This document shows positions 1-8,174 of a stretch of DNA of 64,000 bases, one piece after another (the stretch's first letter is position 1; each line of letters starts with the position of its first letter). Source of the DNA: Paractinoplanes brasiliensis. GTDB lineage: Bacteria; Actinomycetota; Actinomycetes; Mycobacteriales; Micromonosporaceae. The notes under the pieces were generated by a model, which had not been told where the DNA came from, searched no databases, and worked only from the letters and a program-made list of their open reading frames with translations. Both the position numbers and the translations under genes were made by a program. The DNA lies in assembly GCF_004362215.1 (NCBI RefSeq), contig NZ_SNWR01000001.1:186001-250000 (forward strand). The letters are read 5' to 3'.

Positions 1-1
1 G

Positions 2-1009
2 AACCGGGCGACCGGGCGGATGGCCATCGGCGTGGGGGTGTCGTCCAGCCCGACCGGGCCGTTCACCGACGCGCTCGGGCGGCCGCTGGCCGAGAACGGT
101 GAGATCGACCCGTCGGTCTTCATCGACGACAACGGGCAGGCCTACCTCTACTGGGGCAACCCGAACCTGTGGTACGTCCGGCTGAACTCAGACATGATCA
201 GCTACAGCGGCGGCGTCAACCAGATTCCGCTCACCACGGCCGGCTTCGGAACCCGTACGGGAGATGCCTCTCGCCCGACGCTCTATGAGGAAGGCCCTTG
301 GGTCTTCAAACGGAACGGCCTGTATTACAACGTGTTCGCGGCGAAATGCTGCTCGGAGTTCATCGGGTATTCCACGGCGCCCGGACCGACCGGACCGTGG
401 ACGTATCGCGGCACGATCATGCCCACCCAGGGCAGCAGTTTCACCAATCACGCCGGCATAATCGACTTCAACGGCGGGTCGTATTTCTTCTACCACAACG
501 GCGCGCTTCCCGGCGGTGGCGGTTTCACCCGTTCGGTGGCCGTCGAGAAGTTCACCTACAACGCCGACGGCACCATCCCGACCATCAACATGACCACTTC
601 CGGCGCCCCGCAGAACGGCACCCTCAACCCGTACGTACGGCAGGAGGCCGAGACGATCGCGTGGAGTTCCGGGGTCGAGACCGAACCGTCGTCCGAGGGC
701 GGGATGAACGTCGGGTACATCGAGAACGGCGACTACATCAAGGTGAAGGGCGTCGCCTTCGGTAACGGCGCCGGCTCGTTCACCGCCCGGGTCGCCTCGG
801 CCACCAGCGGCGGGCGTCTCGAGCTGCGCAGCGGAAGCCCGACCGGCACCCTGGCCGGTACGTGCACGGTGCCCGGCACAGGCGGCTGGCAGGCGTGGAC
901 GTCGGTCTCGTGCCCGGTGTCCGGGCTGACCGGCAACCGGGACCTCTACCTGCGGTTCACCGGCGGCAGCGGTTATCTGTTCAACCTGAACTGGTGGCAG
1001 TTCTCGTAG
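2..1009 (+). CDS. Secreted GH43 glycosidase with C-terminal CBM6 (5' partial)
   Basis: This is the C-terminal part of a glycoside hydrolase family 43 enzyme (arabinofuranosidase/xylosidase type). The frame is open to the left edge, so the signal peptide and first beta-propeller blades lie outside the window. The first codons (NRATGRMAIGV) and the following SPTGPF and IDPSVFIDDNGQAYLYWG are typical GH43 propeller sequence; the Asp of the IDP motif is likely an active-site residue. The last ~125 residues, from RQEAETIAW to NLNWWQFS, are a CBM6 carbohydrate-binding module with its usual final aromatic residues. Family members release arabinose or xylose from arabinoxylan outside the cell, which fits the GH62 enzyme 4.5 kb downstream. 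A strong hairpin follows the stop. The exact substrate cannot be told from this fragment. Confidence 0.9.
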   Translation, partial: NRATGRMAIGVGVSSSPTGPFTDALGRPLAENGEIDPSVFIDDNGQAYLYWGNPNLWYVRLNSDMISYSGGVNQIPLTTAGFGTRTGDASRPTLYEEGPWVFKRNGLYYNVFAAKCCSEFIGYSTAPGPTGPWTYRGTIMPTQGSSFTNHAGIIDFNGGSYFFYHNGALPGGGGFTRSVAVEKFTYNADGTIPTINMTTSGAPQNGTLNPYVRQEAETIAWSSGVETEPSSEGGMNVGYIENGDYIKVKGVAFGNGAGSFTARVASATSGGRLELRSGSPTGTLAGTCTVPGTGGWQAWTSVSCPVSGLTGNRDLYLRFTGGSGYLFNLNWWQFS

Positions 1010-1014
1010 CGACG

Positions 1015-1052
1015 GGCCTCCGGGGTACAGCCTGCTGTACCCCGGAGAGGCC
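1015..1052 (+). terminator. Hairpin terminator after GH43 gene
   Basis: The arms GGCCTCCGGGGTACAG and CTGTACCCCGGAGAGGCC pair almost completely, with a two-base bulge, and begin 6 bases after the stop codon. There is no U-tract, which is common for actinomycete terminators. Confidence 0.7.
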
Positions 1053-1099
1053 AGTTACCTGGATCGATCCGACAGGGCCGGCGAAATAGCGTTTCCGGC

Positions 1100-2317
1100 A
1101 TGACCACGACGAAGAAATACCGCAATGTGACGGTGGGTCTCACGGCTGCCGCCATCCTCGCCGCGGGCGTCGGAGTCGCCCACGCCGACATCGCCGAAAG
1201 CGCGATCGCCCGGGCCGCGGCGCCGGCCGGCTGGGCAGGCGTCACCCGCGAGCAGGTACGCATCGACTTCGGCCAGGGCTGGGTCACCGACGCCGAGCTC
1301 ACCTATCCGGCCCGGTCCACCGGGCGCCTGCCGCTCGTCATCTTCCTGCACGGCAGCGGCCACAACGACATGAACCAGACCCTGCCGGAGGGCAAGGGCG
1401 CGACCTTCGTCCCGCTGTCCCAGGCCGCGAGCCACGAAGGGTTCGCGACCCTGCGGTTCAACAAGCGCGGCGTGACCGGCGTCGGCCCCGTGCTGACCGA
1501 CGACCCGGCCCAGCTCCTGCCGAAGAACCCGTACGAGCAGATCCAGCGGGACGCCGCGGCGGTGGTGCGTTTCGCCGCGAGCTCGCCGAGGGTGGACCCG
1601 TCGAAGATCTTCCTGCTCGGCCACAGCGAGGGCACCAACGTGGCCGCCAACCTCGCCGCCACTCCGGCCAAGTTCGGCATCCCCGAGCCCGCCGGGGTGA
1701 TCGAGATGGGGGTCGTCGGCCTGCCCATCGAGCAGTTGCTGACGTTCCAGATCTACGGCCGCCTGCTGGCCGAGCTGCACGACGAGTTCGACGTCAACGG
1801 CGACGGGCAGCTGACCGCGACCGAGGCGACGCACGGCCTGATCGGCCACCCGAAGGAGCAGGCCGACCAGTTCCGCTCGGTGCTGCTCGACGGCAAGAAG
1901 GTCCGCGCCGGCACCGACCGCAACCGCGACGGCCGGATCGCGATCGACGCCGAGGCCGGCCCGGTGTTCCGCAAGCTGACCAACATCGACCTGTACCCGA
2001 ACCTGCCCGACCTGGACGAATACACGATCGCCTACGCCAAGGACATCGCCCGCTTCCCGACCGTGTCGCAGGCGCTGCCCAAGTTCCGGGGCCCGGCCCT
2101 GCTGCTCAACGGCGAGGGCGACATCCAGACCCCGGCCCGCGCCGCGATCGTGGCCGACGCCGCCGTGGCCGCGTCCGGCAACAAGGACCACAAGCTCGTC
2201 ATCTACCCGGGCATGGGGCACACGATGAACATCACCTCGAAGTTCCACCCGGTGTTCGGCGACCCCGACCGTCAGGTCATCACCGAGATCCAGGGCTGGC
2301 TCAGGGCCCGCCGCTGA
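1100..2317 (+). CDS. Secreted alpha/beta hydrolase with EF-hand pair in the cap region
   Basis: A predicted exported 405-residue alpha/beta hydrolase, probably an esterase or peptidase-like enzyme. Residues 1-29 form a signal peptide ending AHA. The nucleophile elbow GHSEGTN puts the catalytic serine at residue 176, and an HGSGHN segment upstream resembles an oxyanion loop. The late GMGHTM probably supplies the catalytic histidine. Between nucleophile and histidine sit two calcium-binding-like loops: DVNGDGQLTATE (from about residue 229) matches the 12-residue EF-hand loop at positions 1, 3, 5, 9 and 12, while DRNRDGRIAIDA (about 272) lacks the final acidic residue. EF-hands are rare in bacterial hydrolases; calcium-dependent stability in the extracellular space is an inference. 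The substrate is unknown. It converges on the sugar dehydrogenase gene across a shared hairpin. Confidence 0.8.
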   Translation: MTTTKKYRNVTVGLTAAAILAAGVGVAHADIAESAIARAAAPAGWAGVTREQVRIDFGQGWVTDAELTYPARSTGRLPLVIFLHGSGHNDMNQTLPEGKGATFVPLSQAASHEGFATLRFNKRGVTGVGPVLTDDPAQLLPKNPYEQIQRDAAAVVRFAASSPRVDPSKIFLLGHSEGTNVAANLAATPAKFGIPEPAGVIEMGVVGLPIEQLLTFQIYGRLLAELHDEFDVNGDGQLTATEATHGLIGHPKEQADQFRSVLLDGKKVRAGTDRNRDGRIAIDAEAGPVFRKLTNIDLYPNLPDLDEYTIAYAKDIARFPTVSQALPKFRGPALLLNGEGDIQTPARAAIVADAAVAASGNKDHKLVIYPGMGHTMNITSKFHPVFGDPDRQVITEIQGWLRARR

Positions 2318-2328
2318 CGAACGCCCCT

Positions 2329-2358
2329 GGTGGGCCGGTGATCGCTCACCGGCCCACC
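2329..2358. terminator. Bidirectional hairpin terminator
   Basis: A perfect 13-bp inverted repeat (GGTGGGCCGGTGA, 4-base loop, TCACCGGCCCACC) sits between two convergent genes. The right arm contains the stop codon of the minus-strand gene, so it probably serves both transcripts. Confidence 0.75.
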
Positions 2359-3971
2359 GTCACCTTCAGGACGCGTTCGTTGCTGTTGTTCGGAACGCTG
2401 TCCTTGTCGCCGCCGCTGCTGGTGGTCAGCCACAGGTTGCCGTCGATCGACGGCTCGACGGTGCGCAGCCGGCCGTACGTGCCGACGAAGTGCTGCTGGA
2501 CGTCGGTCAGGGTGTCCCCGCTGATCACCGCACGGTAGAGGCGGGCCCCGCGCAGGCAGGCGATGTACAGCACGTCCCGCACGATCGCGATCCCGCTGCA
2601 CGAGGCCGAGGCGACCGGGTACGTGCGTACCGGCGCCACCAGGCCCTCGCCTGCGCAGTCGCCGGTGGTGCCCTCGCAGGCCGGCCAGCCGTAGTTGCCG
2701 CCCTTCACGATGAGGTTCGTCTCGTCCATGACGTTGTTGCCGAACTCCTGCTCCCACAGCCGGCCCTGGGAGTCGAACGCGAGCCCCTGCGGGTTGCGGT
2801 GGCCGTAACTCCAGACGTAGCTGCCCGCGAACGGGTTGTCGCCGGGCACGCCACCGTCGGGTCGCAGCCGCAGCACCTTGCCGCCGAGGTTGCCGAGATC
2901 CTGGGCCTGGTCGGGGTCCTGACCGTCACCGGCCGCGGCGTACAGCATGCCGTCGGGCCCGAACCGCAGCCGCCCGCCGTTGTGGTACTTGTTGCGGGGA
3001 ATCCCGGTGAGCAGAACCTCCACAGTGTCGGTGCGCAGCTCGGTGTCGTAGCGGATCCGCACGATCCGGTTGTCGGTGGCGCTGGTGTGATAGATGTACA
3101 GCCAACGGTCGGTGGTGAAGTCCGGCCCCACGGCCAGCCCCAGCACCCCACCCTCACCATTGGTTCCCTGTACGCCGGGCACGATGCCGATGCTGTGCTT
3201 GTTCCCGCCGTCCGGGTCCATCGCGATGATGTCGAAGACGTCGCGCCGTCCGTAAAGGACGGTGCCGTCGGGCAGCTGCACCAGCCCCCACGGCAGGTCC
3301 GTCTCGGTGGTCACCAGGGTCGTGCCGCACACCGCGTTGGTGCAGCTCGCACCGGTGGTGACGGCGACCGTGGCGCTGCGCGCCGAGATGTTGCCCTGGG
3401 CGTCGCGGGCGGCCACGGCGTACCGATATCGCGTCTGCGGCTGCAGCCCGCTGTCGGTGAACGCGGTCGCCGGCGGGGTGGCGGCCGAGCCGGTGACAGT
3501 GCCGATCGCCGTTCCGCCGCGATACACCACGTACGCGGTCACCGCCACGTTGTCCGTCGCGGCCCGCCACGACAGGGTGGCTGTGGTCCCGCTCGCCCGG
3601 CCGGTCAGCCCGGTGGGAGCGGCCGGCGCCTGGTCGTCCTCCTCGCAGAACGGCGGCGTGACCGAGACCGTGGGCCCGGCCTGCGAGACGTTGCCGGCCG
3701 CGTCGCGGGCGTTGACGTACCAGCCCCAGGTGGCCCCGCCGACCACCGGCAACGTGGCCGACGTCGTGGCGCCCGGCACCGAGGTCACCAGCTGGCCGTC
3801 GTGGTAGAGGTCGTAGGCGTCGACCCCGACGTCGTCGGTCGCGGCCGACCAGGTCAGCGTGACCGATTCGCAGGTGAGCGCGCCGGCTTCCAGATGGGCC
3901 GGGGCCGTGGGCGGGGTGGTGTCGGTCGCTACGAGCGCCGGGAGGATCAGGGTCAGCGCGGCGAGGCGCAT
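2346..3971 (-). CDS. Secreted FnIII-FnIII-PQQ-dependent sugar dehydrogenase
   Basis: A 541-residue predicted extracellular glucose/sorbosone dehydrogenase-type protein. Residues 1 to about 16 are a short hydrophobic signal. Two fibronectin type III domains follow (about 18-108, beginning TPPTAPAHLEAG, and about 115-205). The C-terminal ~325 residues are the six-bladed propeller of the GSDH family, with LPWGLVQLPDGTVLYG, NKYHNGGRLRFGPDGMLY and SYGHRNPQGLAFD as diagnostic stretches; the His in the YHNGG segment is expected to be catalytic. Family members oxidise aldose sugars with PQQ as cofactor. It lies downstream of the SMP-30-like lactonase gene on the same strand, so the pair could oxidise a sugar and open the lactone formed. 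FnIII domains in secreted actinomycete enzymes usually act as spacers. Confidence 0.85.
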   Translation of the reverse strand: MRLAALTLILPALVATDTTPPTAPAHLEAGALTCESVTLTWSAATDDVGVDAYDLYHDGQLVTSVPGATTSATLPVVGGATWGWYVNARDAAGNVSQAGPTVSVTPPFCEEDDQAPAAPTGLTGRASGTTATLSWRAATDNVAVTAYVVYRGGTAIGTVTGSAATPPATAFTDSGLQPQTRYRYAVAARDAQGNISARSATVAVTTGASCTNAVCGTTLVTTETDLPWGLVQLPDGTVLYGRRDVFDIIAMDPDGGNKHSIGIVPGVQGTNGEGGVLGLAVGPDFTTDRWLYIYHTSATDNRIVRIRYDTELRTDTVEVLLTGIPRNKYHNGGRLRFGPDGMLYAAAGDGQDPDQAQDLGNLGGKVLRLRPDGGVPGDNPFAGSYVWSYGHRNPQGLAFDSQGRLWEQEFGNNVMDETNLIVKGGNYGWPACEGTTGDCAGEGLVAPVRTYPVASASCSGIAIVRDVLYIACLRGARLYRAVISGDTLTDVQQHFVGTYGRLRTVEPSIDGNLWLTTSSGGDKDSVPNNSNERVLKVTVGR

Positions 3972-4042
3972 GGCAAGAACCTTTCAGTACGGGTGGTCGG
4001 GCACGCGGTTCACCACGCGTGTGTCGGTGGCCGGGCGTGCGT

Positions 4043-4138
4043 GCGGGTGGCCGGGTTTGCGAGTGTCTGGGTTTGCGGGTGGCCGGGTTTGCGGGTGGCC
4101 GGGTTTGCGAGTGTCTGGGTTTGCGGGTGGCCGGGCGT
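4043..4138. repeat. 16-bp tandem repeat array (A-B-A-A-B-A)
   Basis: Six contiguous 16-bp units alternate between A (GCGGGTGGCCGGGTTT) and B (GCGAGTGTCTGGGTTT), giving a 48-bp higher-order unit A-B-A present twice (4043-4090 and 4091-4138). Only the last A unit differs, at two bases. The array fills the gap between the SMP-30 gene and the sugar dehydrogenase gene. Looser copies of the GTGGCCGGGC theme flank it on both sides. Confidence 0.9.
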
Positions 4139-4197
4139 GCGGAGTGGGTGGGCATGTGGAGTGGCGGGGCCTGCGGGTAACCGGGCGTGGCCGGCTC

Positions 4198-5367
4198 TCA
4201 GTACGGGTAGCCGGGCACGCCCAGCTCGATGGCTGAGATGCCGTAGTCGCCGGTGCGTCCGGCCGTGATGTAGAGGGTGCGCCGGTCGGGGCCGCCGAAC
4301 GCGGCGTTGGTGGCATTGGGGCCGGCAGTGATGGTGCCGAGCTCGACGCCGGCCGGGGAGAAGATGTGCACCCGGCCCTCGTTGTGCGACACCCAGTAGA
4401 TGTTGCCCGCGCAGTCGACGGTGACCCCGTCCGGGCTGCCGACGGACGCGAAAACCGTGCGCTCGCCGGTGCTGCCGTCCGGGTGCACGGCGTACGCGTA
4501 GATGAGGTTCTCGCCGAAGGCGCCGACGTACAGGGTGCGGCCGTCGGGTGACAGGGCGATGCCGTTGGGCTGGCGCACGGTGTCGTCGACGAGCTCGACC
4601 TGGCCGTCGACGACCCGGAACACGCCGGTCCGGCCGCCCATCTCGTCGGCGCGGCGGCCCCGCTGGAAGTTGGGGTCGGTGAAGTAGACGACGCCGTCGG
4701 CGCGGACCGTCACGTCGTTCGGCGAGTTGAACGCCCGGCCCCCGAAGTTCCCGGCAATCACCGTACGGGCGGCGTCGGCCAGCCGGTACGCGGAGACGTT
4801 GCGGTTGTCGTGCGTCGCCGCGACGATCTGCTGGCCGTCCGGGCTCAGCGCCAGGCCGTTGCTGCCCGAGGCGGCCACGAACGTCTTGGCCGGCGATCCC
4901 GGGGTGAGCTGGTGGATGGCGGAGGGCTGGACCTGCTCGGGGCCGGTGGCCGGGCGGAGGTCGGAGACGAGCAGGGCGCCGAGCCGATCGATCCACACGG
5001 GGCCCTCGAGGAACGTGAACCCGCCCTGGAGCCGTGGGGCCGTCAGCGTGGGGCCGGGCAGGGGCGGCTCGGCCGGGGCGCCGGGCTCGCACACGCCGGG
5101 CGGGGCTCCGGGCGGCGTGTCCGGATCGGCCCCAGCCACCAGCGGCGTGTCCGGATCGGCCCCAGCCACCAGCAGCGTGTCCGGGCCGGCACCAGCCGCG
5201 GCCACCAATGGCGTGTCCGAGCTGGTCCCAGCCGGCGCCGCGGCTACCGGCGGACCATCCGGGGCGGTGGCGGCCGCGGCGGCGGGGATCGCTGCCAGGA
5301 GCACGGAGGCGGCACCGATCACGGCTGTCACGGGCCGGGACAGGTTTCGCGACATATTGACGGACAT
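4198..5367 (-). CDS. Secreted SMP-30/gluconolactonase-like beta-propeller protein
   Basis: A predicted exported calcium-dependent lactonase-type propeller of about 389 residues. The start is placed at MSVNMSRNL because a good signal peptide follows and ends in an alanine-rich segment; the ATG four codons later is equally possible and neither has a strong ribosome site. Residues ~43-84 are low-complexity decapeptide repeats (LVAGADPDTP type). The propeller begins at GGFTFLEGPVWIDRLGALLVSD; the Glu in FLEGP, the Asn in NSPNDVTVRADG, and SPDGVTVDCAG match the metal-binding positions of SMP-30 proteins. Family members hydrolyse sugar lactones. It lies upstream of a PQQ sugar dehydrogenase on the same strand and is divergent from the GH62 gene across a CebR-type operator. 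Confidence 0.8.
   Translation of the reverse strand: MSVNMSRNLSRPVTAVIGAASVLLAAIPAAAAATAPDGPPVAAAPAGTSSDTPLVAAAGAGPDTLLVAGADPDTPLVAGADPDTPPGAPPGVCEPGAPAEPPLPGPTLTAPRLQGGFTFLEGPVWIDRLGALLVSDLRPATGPEQVQPSAIHQLTPGSPAKTFVAASGSNGLALSPDGQQIVAATHDNRNVSAYRLADAARTVIAGNFGGRAFNSPNDVTVRADGVVYFTDPNFQRGRRADEMGGRTGVFRVVDGQVELVDDTVRQPNGIALSPDGRTLYVGAFGENLIYAYAVHPDGSTGERTVFASVGSPDGVTVDCAGNIYWVSHNEGRVHIFSPAGVELGTITAGPNATNAAFGGPDRRTLYITAGRTGDYGISAIELGVPGYPY
5114..5239 (-). repeat. 30-bp coding tandem repeat (decapeptide)
   Basis: Two identical 30-bp units (5114-5143 and 5144-5173) are followed by two diverged units (5174-5203 and 5210-5239). On the minus strand they encode the ten-residue repeat LVAGADPDTP in the linker between signal peptide and propeller of the SMP-30-like protein. 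Copy number is likely to vary between strains. Confidence 0.8.
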
Positions 5368-5486
5368 GATTGTGAACGTAGCATTTGAGGGCGGACCCGC
5401 AAGCTCGATGGCCGACCGTTTCGGCATAACACTTTTTCAGCGTCAAGCAGCTGTTATCGACCGGCATGATTCACCGCTTGAGCCCA

Positions 5487-5500
5487 TGGGAGCGCTCCCG
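5487..5500. promoter_or_regulatory. CebR-type LacI-family operator (13/14)
   Basis: TGGGAGCGCTCCCG contains the perfect 12-bp palindrome GGGAGCGCTCCC and differs by one base from the known streptomycete CebR box TGGGAGCGCTCCCA. It lies in the divergent promoter region of the SMP-30 and GH62 genes, about 80 bp upstream of the GH62 start. Confidence 0.7.
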
Positions 5501-5515
5501 TAACATGCCCGAAAA

Positions 5516-5535
5516 GCGTGTGAACGGTAACACGC
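5516..5535. promoter_or_regulatory. Inverted repeat in GH62 promoter region
   Basis: GCGTGT and ACACGC are separated by 8 bases. The position, 43 bp before the GH62 start codon, is suitable for a second operator. The binding protein is unknown. Confidence 0.4.
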
Positions 5536-5578
5536 ACGGATCTTCGCTCCCGAACTCATCCCCGGTCAGGAGAACTCC

Positions 5579-6988
5579 ATGAACCTGTCGAGATCGAGCA
5601 AGATCGCCTGGGGGTCGGCCGGCGCCGCCCTGCTGGCGACGACCGCTGTGGTGGCGGCCGCCCCCGCCGGCGCCGCCGCGGCCGGGTGCTCGGTGAACTA
5701 CGCCGTGTCGTCGCAGTGGCAGGGCGGGTTCGGCGCCAACGTGTCGATCACCAACCTGGGCGACGCCGTGAACGGCTGGACGCTGACCTGGTCGTACAGC
5801 GCCGGGCAGACCGTGACACAGGCGTGGAACGCTACGGTGACCCAGAGCGGCTCGAACGTCACCGCCAAGAACGCCAGTTACAACGGGTCGATCGCGACCG
5901 GCAGCTCGGTGTCGTTCGGCTTCAACGGCTCGTGGACCGGCAGCAACCCGGTCCCGTCGAGCTTCGCGCTGAACGGTGTGACGTGCACGGGAGGAACCGT
6001 GCCGTCGAGCCCGCCCCCGTCGACCACGCCTCCGACGAGCCAACCGCCGACGAGCCCGCCCCCGTCCGATCCTCCCGGTCAGACGTGCACGCTGCCGTCG
6101 AGCTATCGCTGGTCGTCGACGGGTGCGCTGGCCGAGCCGAAGAACGGCTGGACGTCGTTGAAGGACTTCACCAACGTGGTCTACAACGGCAAGCACCTGG
6201 TGTACGCGTCGAACGTGAACAACGGCTCGTACGGGTCGATGAACTTCGGCCTGTTCGACGACTGGTCGCAGATGGCCTCGGCCGGCCAGAACCCGATGAA
6301 CCAGGGCACCGTCGCACCCACCCTGCTGTACTTCGCGCCGAAGAACATCTGGGTGCTGGCCTACCAGTGGGGCCCGACCTCGTTCAGCTACAAGACCTCG
6401 ACCGACCCGTCCAACGCCAACGGCTGGTCCAGCGCGCAAACCCTGTTCACCGGCACCATCGCGGACGCCCCGTACGGGGTCATCGACCAAACCCTGATCG
6501 GGGACGGCCAGAACATGTACCTGTTCTTCGCCGGCGACAACGGCAAGATCTACCGGGCGAGCATGCCGATCAGCAACTTCCCCGGCAGCTTCGGCGCGAA
6601 CTACACCACGATCATGACCGACACCCGCGACAACCTGTTCGAAGGCGTCGAGGTCTACAAAATCGCCGGGCAGAACCAGTACCTGATGCTCGTCGAAGCC
6701 ATCGGCAGCCAGGGCCGCTACTTCCGCTCCTTCACCGCCACCAGCCTCAACGGCACCTGGACCCCCAACGCCGCCACCGAGAGCAACCCGTTCGCCGGCA
6801 AGGCCAACAGCGGCGCCACCTGGACCAACGACATCAGCCACGGCGACCTGGTCCGCACCAACCCCGACCAGACCAAAACCGTCGACCCGTGCAACCTGCA
6901 ACTGCTCTACCAAGGCAAGAACCCCAACGCCGGCGGCGACTACAACAACCTGCCCTGGCGCCCAGGCCTGCTCACCCGGCAGCGCTGA
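5579..6988 (+). CDS. Secreted CBM2-GH62 alpha-L-arabinofuranosidase
   Basis: A 469-residue exported enzyme that should remove arabinose side chains from arabinoxylan. Residues 1-36 are a signal peptide. Residues ~37-136 are a family 2 cellulose/xylan-binding module starting GCSVNYAVSSQWQGGF, with paired cysteines at its ends and conserved tryptophans. A Pro/Ser/Thr linker (about 137-165) leads to a GH62 catalytic domain beginning LPSSYRWSSTGALAEPKNGW and including MNFGLFDDWSQM, WVLAYQWGPTSF and a late DISHGDLVRTNPDQT, all typical of GH62. The ribosome site AGGAGA at 5568-5573 fixes the start. It is divergent from the SMP-30 gene and shares its CebR-type box; the LacI regulator gene follows 133 bp downstream. 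Confidence 0.93.
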   Translation: MNLSRSSKIAWGSAGAALLATTAVVAAAPAGAAAAGCSVNYAVSSQWQGGFGANVSITNLGDAVNGWTLTWSYSAGQTVTQAWNATVTQSGSNVTAKNASYNGSIATGSSVSFGFNGSWTGSNPVPSSFALNGVTCTGGTVPSSPPPSTTPPTSQPPTSPPPSDPPGQTCTLPSSYRWSSTGALAEPKNGWTSLKDFTNVVYNGKHLVYASNVNNGSYGSMNFGLFDDWSQMASAGQNPMNQGTVAPTLLYFAPKNIWVLAYQWGPTSFSYKTSTDPSNANGWSSAQTLFTGTIADAPYGVIDQTLIGDGQNMYLFFAGDNGKIYRASMPISNFPGSFGANYTTIMTDTRDNLFEGVEVYKIAGQNQYLMLVEAIGSQGRYFRSFTATSLNGTWTPNAATESNPFAGKANSGATWTNDISHGDLVRTNPDQTKTVDPCNLQLLYQGKNPNAGGDYNNLPWRPGLLTRQR

Positions 6989-7064
6989 CATGAGAGGACG
7001 GCAGCGGCAGCGGCACCAGGTCACCCGCGCCGGGAGCTGACAGCCACATGTAGAGTGCTTCAGG

Positions 7065-7074
7065 TAAAGCTTTT
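7065..7074. promoter_or_regulatory. Candidate LacI-family autoregulatory operator
   Basis: The AT-rich palindrome AAAGCTTT (7066-7073), within GGTAAAGCTTTTGTA, lies 48 bp before the LacI regulator start. LacI-type operators often have a central GC flanked by A/T runs. This is an inference from position and symmetry only. Confidence 0.35.
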
Positions 7075-7121
7075 GTAGGACACGGGCGACTCGGTGCGCC
7101 CGCCGGACACGGGGCAGGGCG

Positions 7122-8114
7122 TTGGCGGCGGGGCATCGAGTCACCATCTACGAGGTCGCCGACCGCGCGCAGGTCAGCATCTCGACCGTCTCCAACGTAC
7201 TCAACAAGCCCGACCGGGTCAGCCGGGCAACCCGGGAACGGGTGCTGGCGGCGGTCGACGAGCTGGGCTTCGTCCCCAAGGTGCAGGCGGTCAGCCTGGC
7301 CCGCCAGGGCACCGGGCGGATCGGCGTGATGGCGCCGTTCACCTCGTACGGCTCGTATCTGCGCCGGTTGTCCGGCCTGCTGACCGCCGCCACCGAACTC
7401 GAGATCGACGTGCTGGTCTTCGACCACGAGTCGGCCGCCCTGGCCTCCTCACCGGTGCTGGCCAGCATGCCGGTGCACGGGCGGCTCGACGGCCTCGTGG
7501 TGATGGGCCTGCGCATCGAGGACGCCATCGCCGACCGGCTGCGTCAGCGGCGCCTGCCCACGGTGGCGGTCGACGCCGACAGCGCCCTGTTCAGCCGGGT
7601 GGTGATCGACGACCGGGCGGGCGGCCGGACGGCGGCCGAGCACCTGCGCGACCGCGGCCATCGCCACGTCGGCTACCTGCTCGAACGGCAGGTCTCCGAC
7701 TACGAGTCGCAGGCGATCAAACGGCTGGCCGGCTTCCGCGAGGTGATCGCGGCGGCTGGCGGGTCGGTCACCGTGGCGCGCAGCGACAACTCGGTCGACA
7801 ACGCCCGCCGGGCCGCCGCCGAGCTGCTCGACGCGGCGGACCGGCCGACCGCGATCATGGCGCACCATGACGCGCTCGCCGTGGGAGTCCTGCTCGCGGC
7901 CCGCGACCGCGGGTTGCGGGCGCCGCAGGACGTGGCCGTGATGGGATTCGACGACGGAGACATGGCCGTGGCGGCCGATCTGACGACGGTGCGTCAGCCC
8001 TTCGAGGAATCGGGCAGCACAGCGTTGAGCGTGCTGCTGGGGCATCTCGGCGGATCCGAGCTGCGGTCGACGACCGTGCTCGACGTCAGCCTGGTCCAGC
8101 GATCCACCACCTGA
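7122..8114 (+). CDS. LacI-family transcriptional regulator
   Basis: A 330-residue repressor-type protein. The N-terminal helix-turn-helix VTIYEVADRAQVSISTVSNVLNKP (about residues 7-30) and hinge RVSRATRERVLAAVDELGFVP are standard LacI sequence. The rest is a periplasmic-binding-like sugar sensor domain from about residue 63 (GRIGVMAPF) onward, with the AIMAHHDALAVG and VAVMGFDDG signatures. The start is TTG at 7122, since the helix-turn-helix begins directly after it. It sits between the GH62 gene and a sugar ABC importer on the same strand. It is the natural candidate for binding one or more of the LacI-type palindromes nearby, although which ones cannot be told by reading. Confidence 0.9.
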   Translation: MAAGHRVTIYEVADRAQVSISTVSNVLNKPDRVSRATRERVLAAVDELGFVPKVQAVSLARQGTGRIGVMAPFTSYGSYLRRLSGLLTAATELEIDVLVFDHESAALASSPVLASMPVHGRLDGLVVMGLRIEDAIADRLRQRRLPTVAVDADSALFSRVVIDDRAGGRTAAEHLRDRGHRHVGYLLERQVSDYESQAIKRLAGFREVIAAAGGSVTVARSDNSVDNARRAAAELLDAADRPTAIMAHHDALAVGVLLAARDRGLRAPQDVAVMGFDDGDMAVAADLTTVRQPFEESGSTALSVLLGHLGGSELRSTTVLDVSLVQRSTT

Positions 8115-8174
8115 CCCGGCACGGACCCCACCGGTGCGCTTCCGCACCCGACCCGAGCTTCATGGCCCGCCCTT

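Noticed and set aside
2490..4268. Plus-strand open frame opposite the FnIII-dehydrogenase gene
   Set aside because: Antisense shadow; its end runs through the tandem repeats and gives periodic nonsense.
4010..5467. Minus-strand open frame covering the 16-bp repeats and the SMP-30 gene in another frame
   Set aside because: It is Arg/Pro/His-rich without motifs, and the repeats give an artificial periodic peptide; the SMP-30 frame is unmistakable.
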